From contig NZ_CAMLJQ010000056.1 of NCBI RefSeq assembly GCF_946480305.1, positions 1 to 23,965 of the forward strand: DNA of 23,965 nucleotides, given 5' to 3'. The first letter of the stretch is position 1. Every line of letters starts with the position of its first letter. This document shows, piece after piece, positions 16,064 through 23,914 of this stretch. The notes below the pieces were generated by a model. The model searched no databases. It had not been told where the DNA came from and saw only the letters and a program-made list of their open reading frames with translations. A program made the position numbers and the translations under genes. The DNA comes from an uncultured Caldimonas sp. Lineage in GTDB: Bacteria > Pseudomonadota > Gammaproteobacteria > Burkholderiales > Burkholderiaceae.

Positions 16064-18466
16064 TCAGCGGCCGGATTGTCCCACAGGGGGATTGTTTGAC
16101 ACCCCCCTAGAAGGAGCGATGAAGGCGGCTGCCAGCAGCAGGCTCAGCAAGGCGCCGGGCGCCACCACCTGGCCCACGGCGGCGAGTGCCGGCACCTCGG
16201 AGGTGGCGAGCAGCCCGAATGACGCGACCGTCGTCAGATTGGCCAACAGCAGCGAGGCCAAGGTCTCTTCGTCGGCATGGCCGGTGTGCCGCAAATGGTC
16301 GAAGAACAACGAGTAGTTGGAGCCGACCGCCGCTACCAGCAGCAGTCCCACGAGGTGGAGCACGCCGAGTGCTGCGCCGGCGGCAGTGAGCCCGGCCAGC
16401 ACCAGCACGACACTGGCGGCCAGTGGCAGCGCGACGTGCGCCAGCCGGCGCAGCGAGCGCAGGTGGGCGTAGAGCAGCACCAGCACCGCGCCGGCACCGA
16501 GCAGCGCCTGCCAGACCGCTTCGCGCAGGTAGTGCGCGTAGAGCGCGTCGAGTTCCGGCTGGATCTGCACGACCCGCGTGCCCGGCACGCCAGCCAGCAC
16601 GGTGCGCAGGCGCTGCACGTCGAGCGCCGGCGCTGCGTCGCCCTGCGGTGCGCGCAGGGTGAGCAGGGCCGTCCAGGGGCGACCGTCACGACCCTCGACG
16701 AGTTGGGCCTGCAGTGCGCTGGCGAGCGGCGTGTTCTGCAGGCTGGCGCGGGTCACGAGCGGAGCGGCGCGTTGGCGCTGCACGTCGGCGACGAAGGGTT
16801 CGAGCTTGGCTGCGGGCAACGGGCCGGCGGCCGTGGCCTGCTGCAACCTGGCGCGCAGATCGGCCTGCGCCGGCAGTGCGGCCTGGCGCAGCGCCTGCAG
16901 CGCGGGGCTGGGCAACAGCTTCGCGGGCGACTCGTAGCCGAGCAGCACACCTTCGTCCACCAGGACGTCGAGTTGCCGGCCGGCTTGCTCGGCGCGTTCC
17001 AGCGCGGCGGCTTCGTCAGGGGCTTCGATGGCCACCAGCGTGCCGCCTTCCAGTGCACCCAGGTCGGCGCGTAGTGAAGCATCGAGTGCCAGGGCTTCGG
17101 CGGGTACCGGGCTCAGTGCGGCCAGGTTGCCGCGCCATGCGCTCGGTTGCATGCACAGCCACGCGAATGCGAGGCCGGCGAGCGCGGCCAGCGGCCAGCC
17201 AAGCCGCGGCAATGCAGCGGCGACCCGGGCGGTGGCACGGCCGAGCGGGCGGCGCAGGCCCAGCCCATGCGCGCCATCGGGCGCCAGGCACGGCAGCACG
17301 TAGCGTGTGGTGGCAGCCGCAGCCACCAGTCCCGCGATCGAAAACACGCCCAGCTGCGCGAGACCTCCAAAGCCGGAGAACGCGAGCGCCGCAAAGCCGG
17401 CGATCGAGGTCCACAGACCGAGCCGCACGGCGCGCCAGTTCTGTGCATGCCAGCGCTGCCAGCCGCGCTGGTCGTTCGCCGCACCGGCAGCAGGGCGGGC
17501 TTGTACCAGGTAGTAGATCGCGTAGTCGACCGCTTCGCCGATCAGCGTGGTGCCGAACCCGAGCGTGATGCCATGCACCTGCCCAAAGCCCAGGCTCACC
17601 GCGGCAATGCCGGCCAGTACGCCGCTGGCCACGGGCAGGAAGGCGATGCCGAGCGACTTCAGCGACCCGAACGCGACCAGCAGCAGGGCCGTCATCGCCA
17701 CGGCACCCAGCGTTGCCAGGCGCTCGACCTCGGACTGGATCTGGCTGCGTGACTGCACGCCCATCACGCCGGGGCCGGAGAGTTCGAGCACCAGCCCGCG
17801 GTCGGCCCACGGCGCAAACGCCCGGCGCACGGCGTCGAGCGCGCGGGCCTGGCCGTCGAGGTCGGAGCCTTCGGCCCGGGTGTTGCCGACCAGCACGGCG
17901 CGCGGGTGCTGGCGTGACACCCACACGCCTTGCTCCAGGCGCGGCGCATCGGCCGGCAGCATCGCCTCGGCCATCCGCACGGTTTCACCGGTCGGGTCGC
18001 GCCACAGCACCGGCTTGATCAGAGAGCCGGCCGGTGTGCCGAGCAACGAGAGCGTTTCGTCGATGGCCGCCTGCAGTCCTTCGACGGTGAAGCGCTCGGC
18101 GGTAACGGCCGGACTCAGCAGGTAGCGGTGCTCGAAGAGGAACTCGCCGGCGGACTGCCACGCTCCCTGGTCGCCGTTGTGCACGGCTTCGAACTCGCCG
18201 CTTTGGCGCAGGCTGGTTGCGAGGGCACGCGACGCGTCTGCTCGCTGCGTGGCGTCGCCCCCGCGCACGCCGATCAGCACCACGCGCGAGGTGGCGCCGC
18301 TGCGCAGCTGCTCGAGCAGCACCCGCTGCTCGACGGTGGGTGCCGACGGCAGGAAGGCGGAGAGGTCGGCGACGTAGGGCGTGCGGATGGCGACCACGGC
18401 GGCAAGGCTCGCGAGCGCGAGCCAGATCCACAGCGCGGTGCGCCGCACGGTGGTGGCGGCGCTCAT
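16064..18466 (-). CDS. MMPL/RND-family exporter (ApeM-like)
   Basis: An 800-residue inner-membrane transporter with two repeated halves. Each half has one N-terminal membrane helix (about 11-28 and 420-440), a large periplasmic domain and a block of five or so helices (about 255-400 and 640-790). IGEAVDYAIYYLVQAR in the first half and GSNYSLFFDHLRHTG in the second are the matching helix-4-type segments with acidic residues, as in MMPL transporters that move lipids. In aryl polyene clusters this gene works with a LolA-like protein to take the pigment from the inner membrane. The ATG overlaps the LolA-like gene stop. The C terminus (GVSNNPPVGQSGR) is polar and spans a hairpin with a C6 tract, so its exact end could differ. 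Confidence 0.9.
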   Translation of the reverse strand: MSAATTVRRTALWIWLALASLAAVVAIRTPYVADLSAFLPSAPTVEQRVLLEQLRSGATSRVVLIGVRGGDATQRADASRALATSLRQSGEFEAVHNGDQGAWQSAGEFLFEHRYLLSPAVTAERFTVEGLQAAIDETLSLLGTPAGSLIKPVLWRDPTGETVRMAEAMLPADAPRLEQGVWVSRQHPRAVLVGNTRAEGSDLDGQARALDAVRRAFAPWADRGLVLELSGPGVMGVQSRSQIQSEVERLATLGAVAMTALLLVAFGSLKSLGIAFLPVASGVLAGIAAVSLGFGQVHGITLGFGTTLIGEAVDYAIYYLVQARPAAGAANDQRGWQRWHAQNWRAVRLGLWTSIAGFAALAFSGFGGLAQLGVFSIAGLVAAAATTRYVLPCLAPDGAHGLGLRRPLGRATARVAAALPRLGWPLAALAGLAFAWLCMQPSAWRGNLAALSPVPAEALALDASLRADLGALEGGTLVAIEAPDEAAALERAEQAGRQLDVLVDEGVLLGYESPAKLLPSPALQALRQAALPAQADLRARLQQATAAGPLPAAKLEPFVADVQRQRAAPLVTRASLQNTPLASALQAQLVEGRDGRPWTALLTLRAPQGDAAPALDVQRLRTVLAGVPGTRVVQIQPELDALYAHYLREAVWQALLGAGAVLVLLYAHLRSLRRLAHVALPLAASVVLVLAGLTAAGAALGVLHLVGLLLVAAVGSNYSLFFDHLRHTGHADEETLASLLLANLTTVASFGLLATSEVPALAAVGQVVAPGALLSLLLAAAFIAPSRGVSNNPPVGQSGR
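16085..16108. repeat. inverted repeat in the 3' end of the exporter gene
   Basis: AGGGGG (16085-16090) pairs with CCCCCT (16103-16108) across a 12-base loop, about 20 bases before the stop of the MMPL gene. It lies just upstream of the 84-base gap leading to the deacetylase gene and could reduce read-through into the second half of the operon. Confidence 0.4.
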
Positions 18467-19053
18467 CGCGACGCTGGTGCCACCGGCTCGATCTGCATCA
18501 CCGAGCGGTCACCGTCGGTCATCAGGATCCGCACCTCACTGACCGCCGCTCGCTGGCCGCTCAATGCCACGCGAGCCACCTGGCCACGCAAGCGGGCGTC
18601 GCGCGGCACGAGTTCCAGTGTCCAGCGCGCCAGCGTGCCGTCGAGCTGCACCGTGAAGTGACGCTCCAGCACCTCGCGGTTGCCGGTCAGCGTGCCGCGG
18701 ATGGCTTCGACGATGACCTGGGCCTCGGGCGTTGCGTCGAGCGCCACCGTGCGGCGCCGGCTGCCCTGACTCATCGTCACCGTGTTGCCGGTGACCGCGA
18801 GCTTTTCCTGCCGTGGTTTCAGTGTTTCGCGCACGAAGGTGTCGGGCGCGGTGAACGACAGGCGGCCGGACGACACCAGCGTCTGATCGAGTTGCAGCAC
18901 GTGGCGCTGCTCGGTGAAGCGGGCTTCGCCCGAAGGGATCGCAGCCAGCGACGCCATCAGCTCTTCGAGCTGCAGTGTCGACGCATGGGCCCAGGCGCTC
19001 ACCAGCCCCAGGGCGATCCATGCAGTTTTGGCGAAAGTTCTCATGGCATTCAT
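18463..19053 (-). CDS. LolA-like outer-membrane lipoprotein carrier family protein (ApeL-like)
   Basis: A 196-residue periplasmic protein with a signal peptide, cleavage predicted after AHA at about residue 24. The mature part resembles LolA: a start with GEARFTEQR, the GRLSFTAPDTFVRETLKP strand pair and a C-terminal half of beta strands. It is thought to carry the hydrophobic polyene product across the periplasm, working with the MMPL exporter coded just downstream with a four-base overlap. The ATG at 19053 overlaps the stop of the upstream acyltransferase (ATGA); a second ATG three codons later is possible. Confidence 0.85.
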   Translation of the reverse strand: MNAMRTFAKTAWIALGLVSAWAHASTLQLEELMASLAAIPSGEARFTEQRHVLQLDQTLVSSGRLSFTAPDTFVRETLKPRQEKLAVTGNTVTMSQGSRRRTVALDATPEAQVIVEAIRGTLTGNREVLERHFTVQLDGTLARWTLELVPRDARLRGQVARVALSGQRAAVSEVRILMTDGDRSVMQIEPVAPASR

Positions 19054-20024
19054 GCAGCAAGCCGGGGGCCGTCGTCGGATTGCGGCGCGGGCACCGGAGG
19101 CTCGGCAGCGACGGGCGCCCAGAAATCGAAGAAGTTGAACCAGTTGTACGGCGTCTCGCGGCACAGGTCCTCGAGGATCTCGACGTAGCGCGCCATCGCG
19201 CCGTGGATGGCCGCGTCCACGGCAGCGGTGCCGCGCGGCCGCGCGCGAAAGTCCGCCACCGGCAGGAAACGCAGCTCGTAGCGGTTGCCGCCATGGTAGA
19301 TGCCGGCCATGAACACCATCTGCCGGCGCAGCAGCGCAGCCAGCCGGAAGGGGCCATCGGAGAAGGGTGCCGGCGCGCCGAGGAAGGGCAGCAGGTGCAG
19401 CCCCGAGCGCTCCGACTGTCCGGGCAGCGTGCGGTCGGCCAGCAGGCCGGCGACGCCGCCCGCGTCCAGCCACTCGCGCAGCGCCAGCATCGACTCCATG
19501 CGCCCGAGCGGGATGATGTGCAGCTCCGCGTTCGGTGCCACGGCCTGCAAGGTGGTGTTGATCAGCCGGGCGTTGTCTTCGTACATCACCATCGCGACCT
19601 TCAGGCCGCGCCAGCCCTGGCCCAGCGCGCGCAGCGCCTCGAAGCTGCCGACGTGGGCGCCGACGAGCAGGGCGCCACGGCCATCGGCCAGGACCGCGTC
19701 GAGGTGCTCGACGCCGCTCAACTGCACATCGAAGCCGTCGAAGTGTTCCTGCAGCAGGTACACGCGGTCGAGCACCGTGGCGGCAAAGTGATGGATGTGC
19801 CGGTAGCGCTCGCTCCAGCGGGGTGTGCGCCCCAGCGCGCGTTCGAGGTAGCGAGCCGATTGGCGTGCGGCGGTGCCGCCGAACAGCATGAAGTACAGCG
19901 TGATCGGGTGCAGCACGCAGCGTGCGACGCGGCGCCCGAGCCGGGTCGCGATCCAGCGCATGAGCTGCAGCGTGCGCAGGTTGCTGCGCTCGCGCTGCTC
20001 GCTCCAGGAGGTGGGCCCGCTCAC
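19050..20024 (-). CDS. LpxL/HtrB-type lysophospholipid acyltransferase
   Basis: A 324-residue membrane-associated acyltransferase. LLVGAHVGSFEALRALG contains the HX4E catalytic pair (His124, Glu129) of the lipid A late-acyltransferase family. GLKVAMVMYEDNARLIN, GGVAGLLADRTLPGQ and the C-terminal YNWFNFFDFW are also typical. In aryl polyene clusters this family is proposed to move the polyene acyl chain from its carrier to a lipid or sugar acceptor. I chose the GTG at 20024 because it overlaps the ApeI-like gene stop (GTGA); the frame stays open upstream only as a shadow of that gene. No GT2 domain is fused to it, unlike some family members. Confidence 0.86.
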   Translation of the reverse strand: MSGPTSWSEQRERSNLRTLQLMRWIATRLGRRVARCVLHPITLYFMLFGGTAARQSARYLERALGRTPRWSERYRHIHHFAATVLDRVYLLQEHFDGFDVQLSGVEHLDAVLADGRGALLVGAHVGSFEALRALGQGWRGLKVAMVMYEDNARLINTTLQAVAPNAELHIIPLGRMESMLALREWLDAGGVAGLLADRTLPGQSERSGLHLLPFLGAPAPFSDGPFRLAALLRRQMVFMAGIYHGGNRYELRFLPVADFRARPRGTAAVDAAIHGAMARYVEILEDLCRETPYNWFNFFDFWAPVAAEPPVPAPQSDDGPRLAA

Positions 20025-20341
20025 GGTGTGGCGGCGGGCTCGAAATGCCCGCTCGCGGCCAGCACTTCGTTGCCGGCTTCCAGTTTGCGCACCTCGAACT
20101 GCACGCGGGTGGCCGAGGTGTGCCACTGGACGCGGATCTCGCAGCCAGGGGGAACGGCAGAAAGGAACTTGGCCGCGCCGATGCGGCAACCCGACGCGAA
20201 CTGCGCCGCGGTGCCCTCGTCGGCCAGCACGGCCTCCATCACTTCGGTCAGCAGCACCACGCCCGGCAGCACCGGCCGGCCGGGGAAGTGCCCGGCAAAG
20301 GAGGGGTGGTCCGGCGGAATGTGGCGGGAGACGACCTGCAC
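20021..20341 (-). CDS. ApeI-like hotdog dehydratase
   Basis: A 106-residue hotdog protein. HPSFAGHFPGRPVLPGVVLLTEVME (12-36) contains the FabA/FabZ-like GHFPG..PVLPG signature, with His18 as likely catalytic residue. It matches ApeI, one of the two dehydratases of aryl polyene synthesis. The start is a GTG at 20341, supported by an AAAGGAG ribosome-binding site five bases upstream that overlaps the stop of the ligase gene. There is no ATG in a suitable place. The C terminus overlaps the acyltransferase start. Confidence 0.83.
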   Translation of the reverse strand: MQVVSRHIPPDHPSFAGHFPGRPVLPGVVLLTEVMEAVLADEGTAAQFASGCRIGAAKFLSAVPPGCEIRVQWHTSATRVQFEVRKLEAGNEVLAASGHFEPAATP

Positions 20342-20352
20342 GCGTGCTCCTT

Positions 20353-21720
20353 TCAGGCGAGGTCCGCCGTGGCGTCCGGTTGCAGCCACTGCACCGCGAA
20401 CTGCTCGAGCCGCGCAGCCGGCAGCTTGCCGGTCGGGTCGCGTGGCAACGAGTCGACCTGCACGATGCGCCGCGGCAGCAGCACCGGGTCGACGCGCCGG
20501 CGCAGCTCGGCCAGCATGTGGTCGCGCGGCACGTCGGGCGCCACGACGAACGCGACCAGCCTTGCCACGCTTTCGACCGACTCTGCCGGGGGCAGCCAGA
20601 AGGCGCCGTCCTGCACGCCGTCGATGCTGTTCAGGTGGTAGTTGAGGTGCGACAGCGAGCTTCGCTTGCCCGCCACGTTGATCAGATCGTTCGAGCGGCC
20701 GAGCAGGCGGAACGTGGTGGGCGAGAGCACTTCCAGCACGTCGGCCAGGGGCGTGGGTTGCGGCACGTGGCCGCCGCTCACGACAGCCTGCTCGCCGTCG
20801 CCGGTGAGCACGAGGCCGCGGTAGGTCCGCCATTCGGGCCCGGCGGTGGTGCGACGGGTGGCGATCTGGCCGGCCTCGGTGCAGCCGTAGATCTCCATCA
20901 GCGGTGCGTCGAAGGCGGCTTCGGCCCGCGCCGCCATCTGCGGCGACAGCGGCGCGGTCGCGCAGACCACCAGGTCGACCGGCGGCAGCGCCAGCCCTGC
21001 GTCGAGCACGGTCTTCAGATGGAAGGGCGTGGTGACCAGTACGCGCGGACGGGGCAGTTGCTCGAGCACTTGCACCACGTCGGCCGGGAAGAACGGTCGC
21101 TCGGCCGCGAACGAGGCGCCGCCGAGCATCGCGATCAGCACCGTCGATTCGAAGCCGTACATGTGGTGCGGCGGCACGGTGCCGCAGATGGCCACGCCGG
21201 CCAGGTCCGCTCGGCCCATGTGCTCGGCGATGCGCTGGGCCTCCGCGCCGATGTTTTCGACCAGTCCGCCCCAGTGCTTGGCGTGGCTGCTTGGCGTGCC
21301 GGTGGAGCCGGAGGTCAGCACTTGTGCCATCACCGTGTCGGGTGTGAAGGCGGGCAGCGTTGCAGTCGCGGCAGGGGGCAGCCCTTCTTCCGCGAACCCG
21401 CACGCCGGCAGGTCGACCACCGGCCCACCGGGCTCGACCAGCGCATAGGCCGCGGGGAACATCGCCTGCAGGCGGCCCACCATGTCGGGCGTGTGATTGG
21501 GGGGCAGCAGGCTCGATTGCCCGCGCAGCACCGCGGCACCGAGTGCGAGCGCGAACCGGTAGCGGTCCGCCGTCAATGCGAGGACTGGCCCGCCCGGCGG
21601 CAGTTGCCGGGCAAGACGGTCCACGTCGCCCAGGTATTGCTGCCGGCTGATCGGCCGACCTGCCCGCCATGCGAGCGGTGCATCCAGCGGCGCGCCGGCG
21701 AGCAGCGTCGAGGCGGTCAT
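20353..21720 (-). CDS. AMP-dependent aryl-acid ligase (ApeH/XanA2-like)
   Basis: A 455-residue acyl-adenylating enzyme. It has the phosphate loop TSGSTGTP (136-143), PPHHMYGFE (a switch before the A4 region), YGCTEAGQIATR (A5), LGRSNDLINVAGKR (A8) and DPTGKLP with the catalytic lysine at about 432 (A10). It should activate 3-hydroxybenzoate with ATP and load it on the carrier protein. The ATG at 21720 is chosen; an ATG at 21735 would add five residues and overlap the upstream gene by eight bases, and has an equally good GAGAG upstream. The ATG at 21792 lies deep in the upstream gene and is unlikely. Confidence 0.88.
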   Translation of the reverse strand: MTASTLLAGAPLDAPLAWRAGRPISRQQYLGDVDRLARQLPPGGPVLALTADRYRFALALGAAVLRGQSSLLPPNHTPDMVGRLQAMFPAAYALVEPGGPVVDLPACGFAEEGLPPAATATLPAFTPDTVMAQVLTSGSTGTPSSHAKHWGGLVENIGAEAQRIAEHMGRADLAGVAICGTVPPHHMYGFESTVLIAMLGGASFAAERPFFPADVVQVLEQLPRPRVLVTTPFHLKTVLDAGLALPPVDLVVCATAPLSPQMAARAEAAFDAPLMEIYGCTEAGQIATRRTTAGPEWRTYRGLVLTGDGEQAVVSGGHVPQPTPLADVLEVLSPTTFRLLGRSNDLINVAGKRSSLSHLNYHLNSIDGVQDGAFWLPPAESVESVARLVAFVVAPDVPRDHMLAELRRRVDPVLLPRRIVQVDSLPRDPTGKLPAARLEQFAVQWLQPDATADLA

Positions 21721-21727
21721 TTCGTGC

Positions 21728-22384
21728 TCACGCATTGCGCTCTCGCATGCCGGCAGTGAGTGGCTCGTAGCTGGCATAAGCGCGTATCGCATCGACCATG
21801 CGGATGCGCTCGAACTCGGGGTGCAGACGATAGCGCAGCAGATGCTCGCCGCAGAACATCGCGACGGCCGACAGCGGTGTCAGCACGTTGGCGAACAACG
21901 ACCACGCCGAAAACGGCGCCGCGGCGTACAGCACGAGCGAGACGATCGTCATCGCGACGAAGTAGACCGTCCAGGCGACGGTGACCGAGCGGGTATAGCG
22001 CGCCATCGTCGGCTGCAGGCCATGATGCACCCGCTCCGCGAGATGCGAGATCAGTGGTTGGCGCCCCTTCAGGAGCGTGCTGCCGAACCACACGCCCAGG
22101 CTCAGGTGCACGCCCGCGTGCTGCGCCAGATAGAGCCAGTGAGGCGGAATGCGCCCGCCGTCGGCCGCGTGCACTGCGGCGGCCAGGGCCATCAGGCCCA
22201 TGCCTGCAGCCAGCCAGCGCCGGCCGCCTTGCCACAAGCCAAACAGCGCCAAGCCTGCGACGGGACCCAGCACGGCGGCCAGCGCCAGCGGCGAGCCCGG
22301 TGCCCGCGTCATCAACTGGTGGGAAAGAACTGCGTAGGCCGCGCCGGCCGCCGCTCCCAGGAGGTAGCGGGTGCGCGTGCCCAT
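21728..22384 (-). CDS. COG4648-type predicted membrane protein (ApeG-like)
   Basis: A 218-residue inner-membrane protein with five to six hydrophobic segments: near 8-24, 30-50, 57-72, 80-103 and two between 130 and 180. The sequence HAGVHLSLGVWFGSTL and the C-terminal MFCGEHLLRYRLHPEF fit COG4648, a family found in aryl polyene clusters without an assigned reaction. It begins three bases after the carrier-protein stop, and the ligase begins at or just before its own stop, so all three are cotranslated. Confidence 0.83.
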   Translation of the reverse strand: MGTRTRYLLGAAAGAAYAVLSHQLMTRAPGSPLALAAVLGPVAGLALFGLWQGGRRWLAAGMGLMALAAAVHAADGGRIPPHWLYLAQHAGVHLSLGVWFGSTLLKGRQPLISHLAERVHHGLQPTMARYTRSVTVAWTVYFVAMTIVSLVLYAAAPFSAWSLFANVLTPLSAVAMFCGEHLLRYRLHPEFERIRMVDAIRAYASYEPLTAGMRERNA

Positions 22385-22387
22385 GGC

Positions 22388-22657
22388 TCAGAGCGTGCGG
22401 TGGCTGGCGACGTGGTCCGCCAGGTTGGACAGCGACGCGAAGATGCGCTTGTTGTCGGCATCGTCGGAGCGCAATTGAAAGCCGTACTTCTTCGAGACGA
22501 CCAGCGCCACTTCGAGGATGTCGATCGAATCGAGCCCGAGGCCTTCGCCGTAGAGCGGTGCCTGCGGATCGATCGATTCAGGCGCAATTTCGAGGTTCAG
22601 CGCTTCGACCAATAGCGCGGCCACCTCGAGTTGCAATTGCTTGTCGGCCGAACTCAT
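22388..22657 (-). CDS. acyl carrier protein of the aryl polyene cluster
   Basis: An 89-residue carrier protein. The phosphopantetheine site is GLDSIDILE, with Ser44 as attachment point. It would carry the 3-hydroxybenzoyl starter and all polyene intermediates. It is the first gene of the long minus-strand operon, with a purine-rich AGGCAAG site before the ATG at 22657. It is the only carrier protein I see, as in the xanthomonadin cluster (XanC); E. coli-type clusters have two. Confidence 0.9.
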   Translation of the reverse strand: MSSADKQLQLEVAALLVEALNLEIAPESIDPQAPLYGEGLGLDSIDILEVALVVSKKYGFQLRSDDADNKRIFASLSNLADHVASHRTL

Positions 22658-22966
22658 TCTTGCCTGTCCTGTCGTGTATTTTTTGGCGGGCCCGCATGCG
22701 CGATGTGTGTCGCGCCCTCACCTGGCGGGCGGCAACCGGCGCTGCTGCGGAACTGCCATGCATCAGCATCCTGTGGCTTCTTGTCGTCGGCCCGGGGAAG
22801 CAACTGGCGTCGCCATGGGGCCGTTCGTCGAAAACAGGCCGCGAGTTTACCAAACGGTTGCAATGCGTATTCGGCCATTGTTGGCCCCCTCGTGACGCAT
22901 TACCATTGCGCGGACCTATGAAGCCCGGGCATGTGTGTGGGCGACAACAGCCGGTGACTTCTCGCA
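22658..22966. promoter_or_regulatory. divergent promoter region between carrier-protein and methyltransferase genes
   Basis: A 309-base gap between two divergent start codons, and locally less GC-rich than the genes. It must hold the promoter of the long minus-strand operon and that of the UbiE-like gene. Visible elements are a near-palindrome ACCAAACGGT at 22849-22858, and an inverted repeat AATGCGT (22862-22868) / ACGCATT (22895-22901) enclosing two GGCC blocks. No convincing -35/-10 pair was found by eye on either strand. I saw no supported gene here; short open frames lack family features. Confidence 0.55.
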
Positions 22967-23740
22967 ATGATCCAAAGAACCCCGTCCCCTTCGCACGGCC
23001 CGCACGTGCATCTGCCCCACGGCCCGCTCCCCGAGTACTACGGCGACGGCGATGACGCCGCCCGCGAGCGCTTCCTGCGCGCCACGTTCGACGACACCGC
23101 GGTCGACTACAACCGGCTCGAGCGCATCCTCGGCTTCGGCACCGGCTCGTGGTATCGCCGCCAGGCGCTCATCCGCGCGGGGCTGAAGCCCGGCATGCAG
23201 GTGGTCGACGTCGGCATGGGCACCGGGCTCGTGTCGAAGGAGATCCTGCGCATCACCAACGAGCCTCAGCGTCTGATCGGCGTCGACCCGAGCCCCGGCA
23301 TGATGCGGGAGGCCTCGCTGCCGGAAGGCGTGGTGTGCCGCATCGGCCGGGCCGAAGAGATCCCGGCCCCCGATGCCAGCGCCGATTTCGTCGTGATGGG
23401 CTACGCGCTGCGGCACATCGAGGACTTCTCCTCCGCGTGTGCCGAATTCCGCCGCGTGCTGAAGCCGGGCGGCACCTTGCTGATCCTGGAAATCACGCGC
23501 CCGGAAGGCCGCGTGTCGACGGCGCTGCTCAAGGCCTACATGCGCGGCGTCGTGCCGCTGGTCGCAAGGGTCGTGTCCAAGGCGCAGGCCACGCCGATGC
23601 TGTGGCGCTACTACTGGGACACGATCGAAGCCTGCATCCCGCCCGCCCAGGTACTCGCCAGCCTGCGCGACGCCGGCTTCGCCAACGCCGACCGCCACGT
23701 CGAACTGGGCATCTTCTCCGAGTACCGCGCCCGCGGCTGA
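22967..23740 (+). CDS. UbiE-like class I SAM-dependent methyltransferase
   Basis: A 257-residue methyltransferase with motif I VVDVGMGTGL (79-88), RLIGVDPSPGMM, a SADFVVMGYALRHIEDF block and LKPGGTLLILEITRPEG, the last two strongly like UbiE/COQ5. A longer N-terminal region (1-50) and the C-terminal AQATPMLWRYYWDTIEACIPP differ from housekeeping UbiE. The divergent position next to the carrier protein suggests a pigment role, such as methylating the aryl head, but a separate quinone-type role cannot be excluded. The ATG at 22967 is the first in frame after the promoter region. Confidence 0.83.
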   Translation: MIQRTPSPSHGPHVHLPHGPLPEYYGDGDDAARERFLRATFDDTAVDYNRLERILGFGTGSWYRRQALIRAGLKPGMQVVDVGMGTGLVSKEILRITNEPQRLIGVDPSPGMMREASLPEGVVCRIGRAEEIPAPDASADFVVMGYALRHIEDFSSACAEFRRVLKPGGTLLILEITRPEGRVSTALLKAYMRGVVPLVARVVSKAQATPMLWRYYWDTIEACIPPAQVLASLRDAGFANADRHVELGIFSEYRARG

Positions 23741-23836
23741 GCGAGCGGGTCTCCGCGCAGCGAGGAAAATCGAGTGACGCCGGGGAGCCGGCTCCGCCGG
23801 TCCGCTGGCACCGCCCCTTGGGGGGCTGAGCCCGGA

Positions 23837-23914
23837 CACGAACAGTCCCCGCGGACTGTTCGTGCCTGGCGAAGAGCCTGACCGTCCCGGTCAGGCGCGG
23901 GCTGCAAGCCCGCG
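23837..23914 (+). terminator. three consecutive strong hairpins after the methyltransferase
   Basis: Hairpin 1 is CACGAACAGTCC (23837-23848) with GGACTGTTCGTG (23853-23864), a perfect 12-base stem with a CCGC loop. Hairpin 2 is GCCTGACC (23876-23883) with GGTCAGGC (23889-23896), loop GTCCC. Hairpin 3 is CGCGGGCT (23896-23903) with AGCCCGCG (23907-23914), loop GCA, sharing one base with hairpin 2. They lie about 100 bases past the stop and probably end transcription or stabilise the message. The region 23741-23965 has no supported gene. Confidence 0.6.

Noticed and set aside
16096..16101. Perfect TTGACA -35 hexamer on the plus strand
   Set aside because: No acceptable -10 box at 16-18 bases and it would drive transcription antisense to the deacetylase-exporter region; likely chance.
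18975..21759. Very long plus-strand open frames over the acyltransferase and ligase genes
   Set aside because: Low-complexity Arg/Ala/His translations, antisense to well recognised cluster genes with coupled starts.
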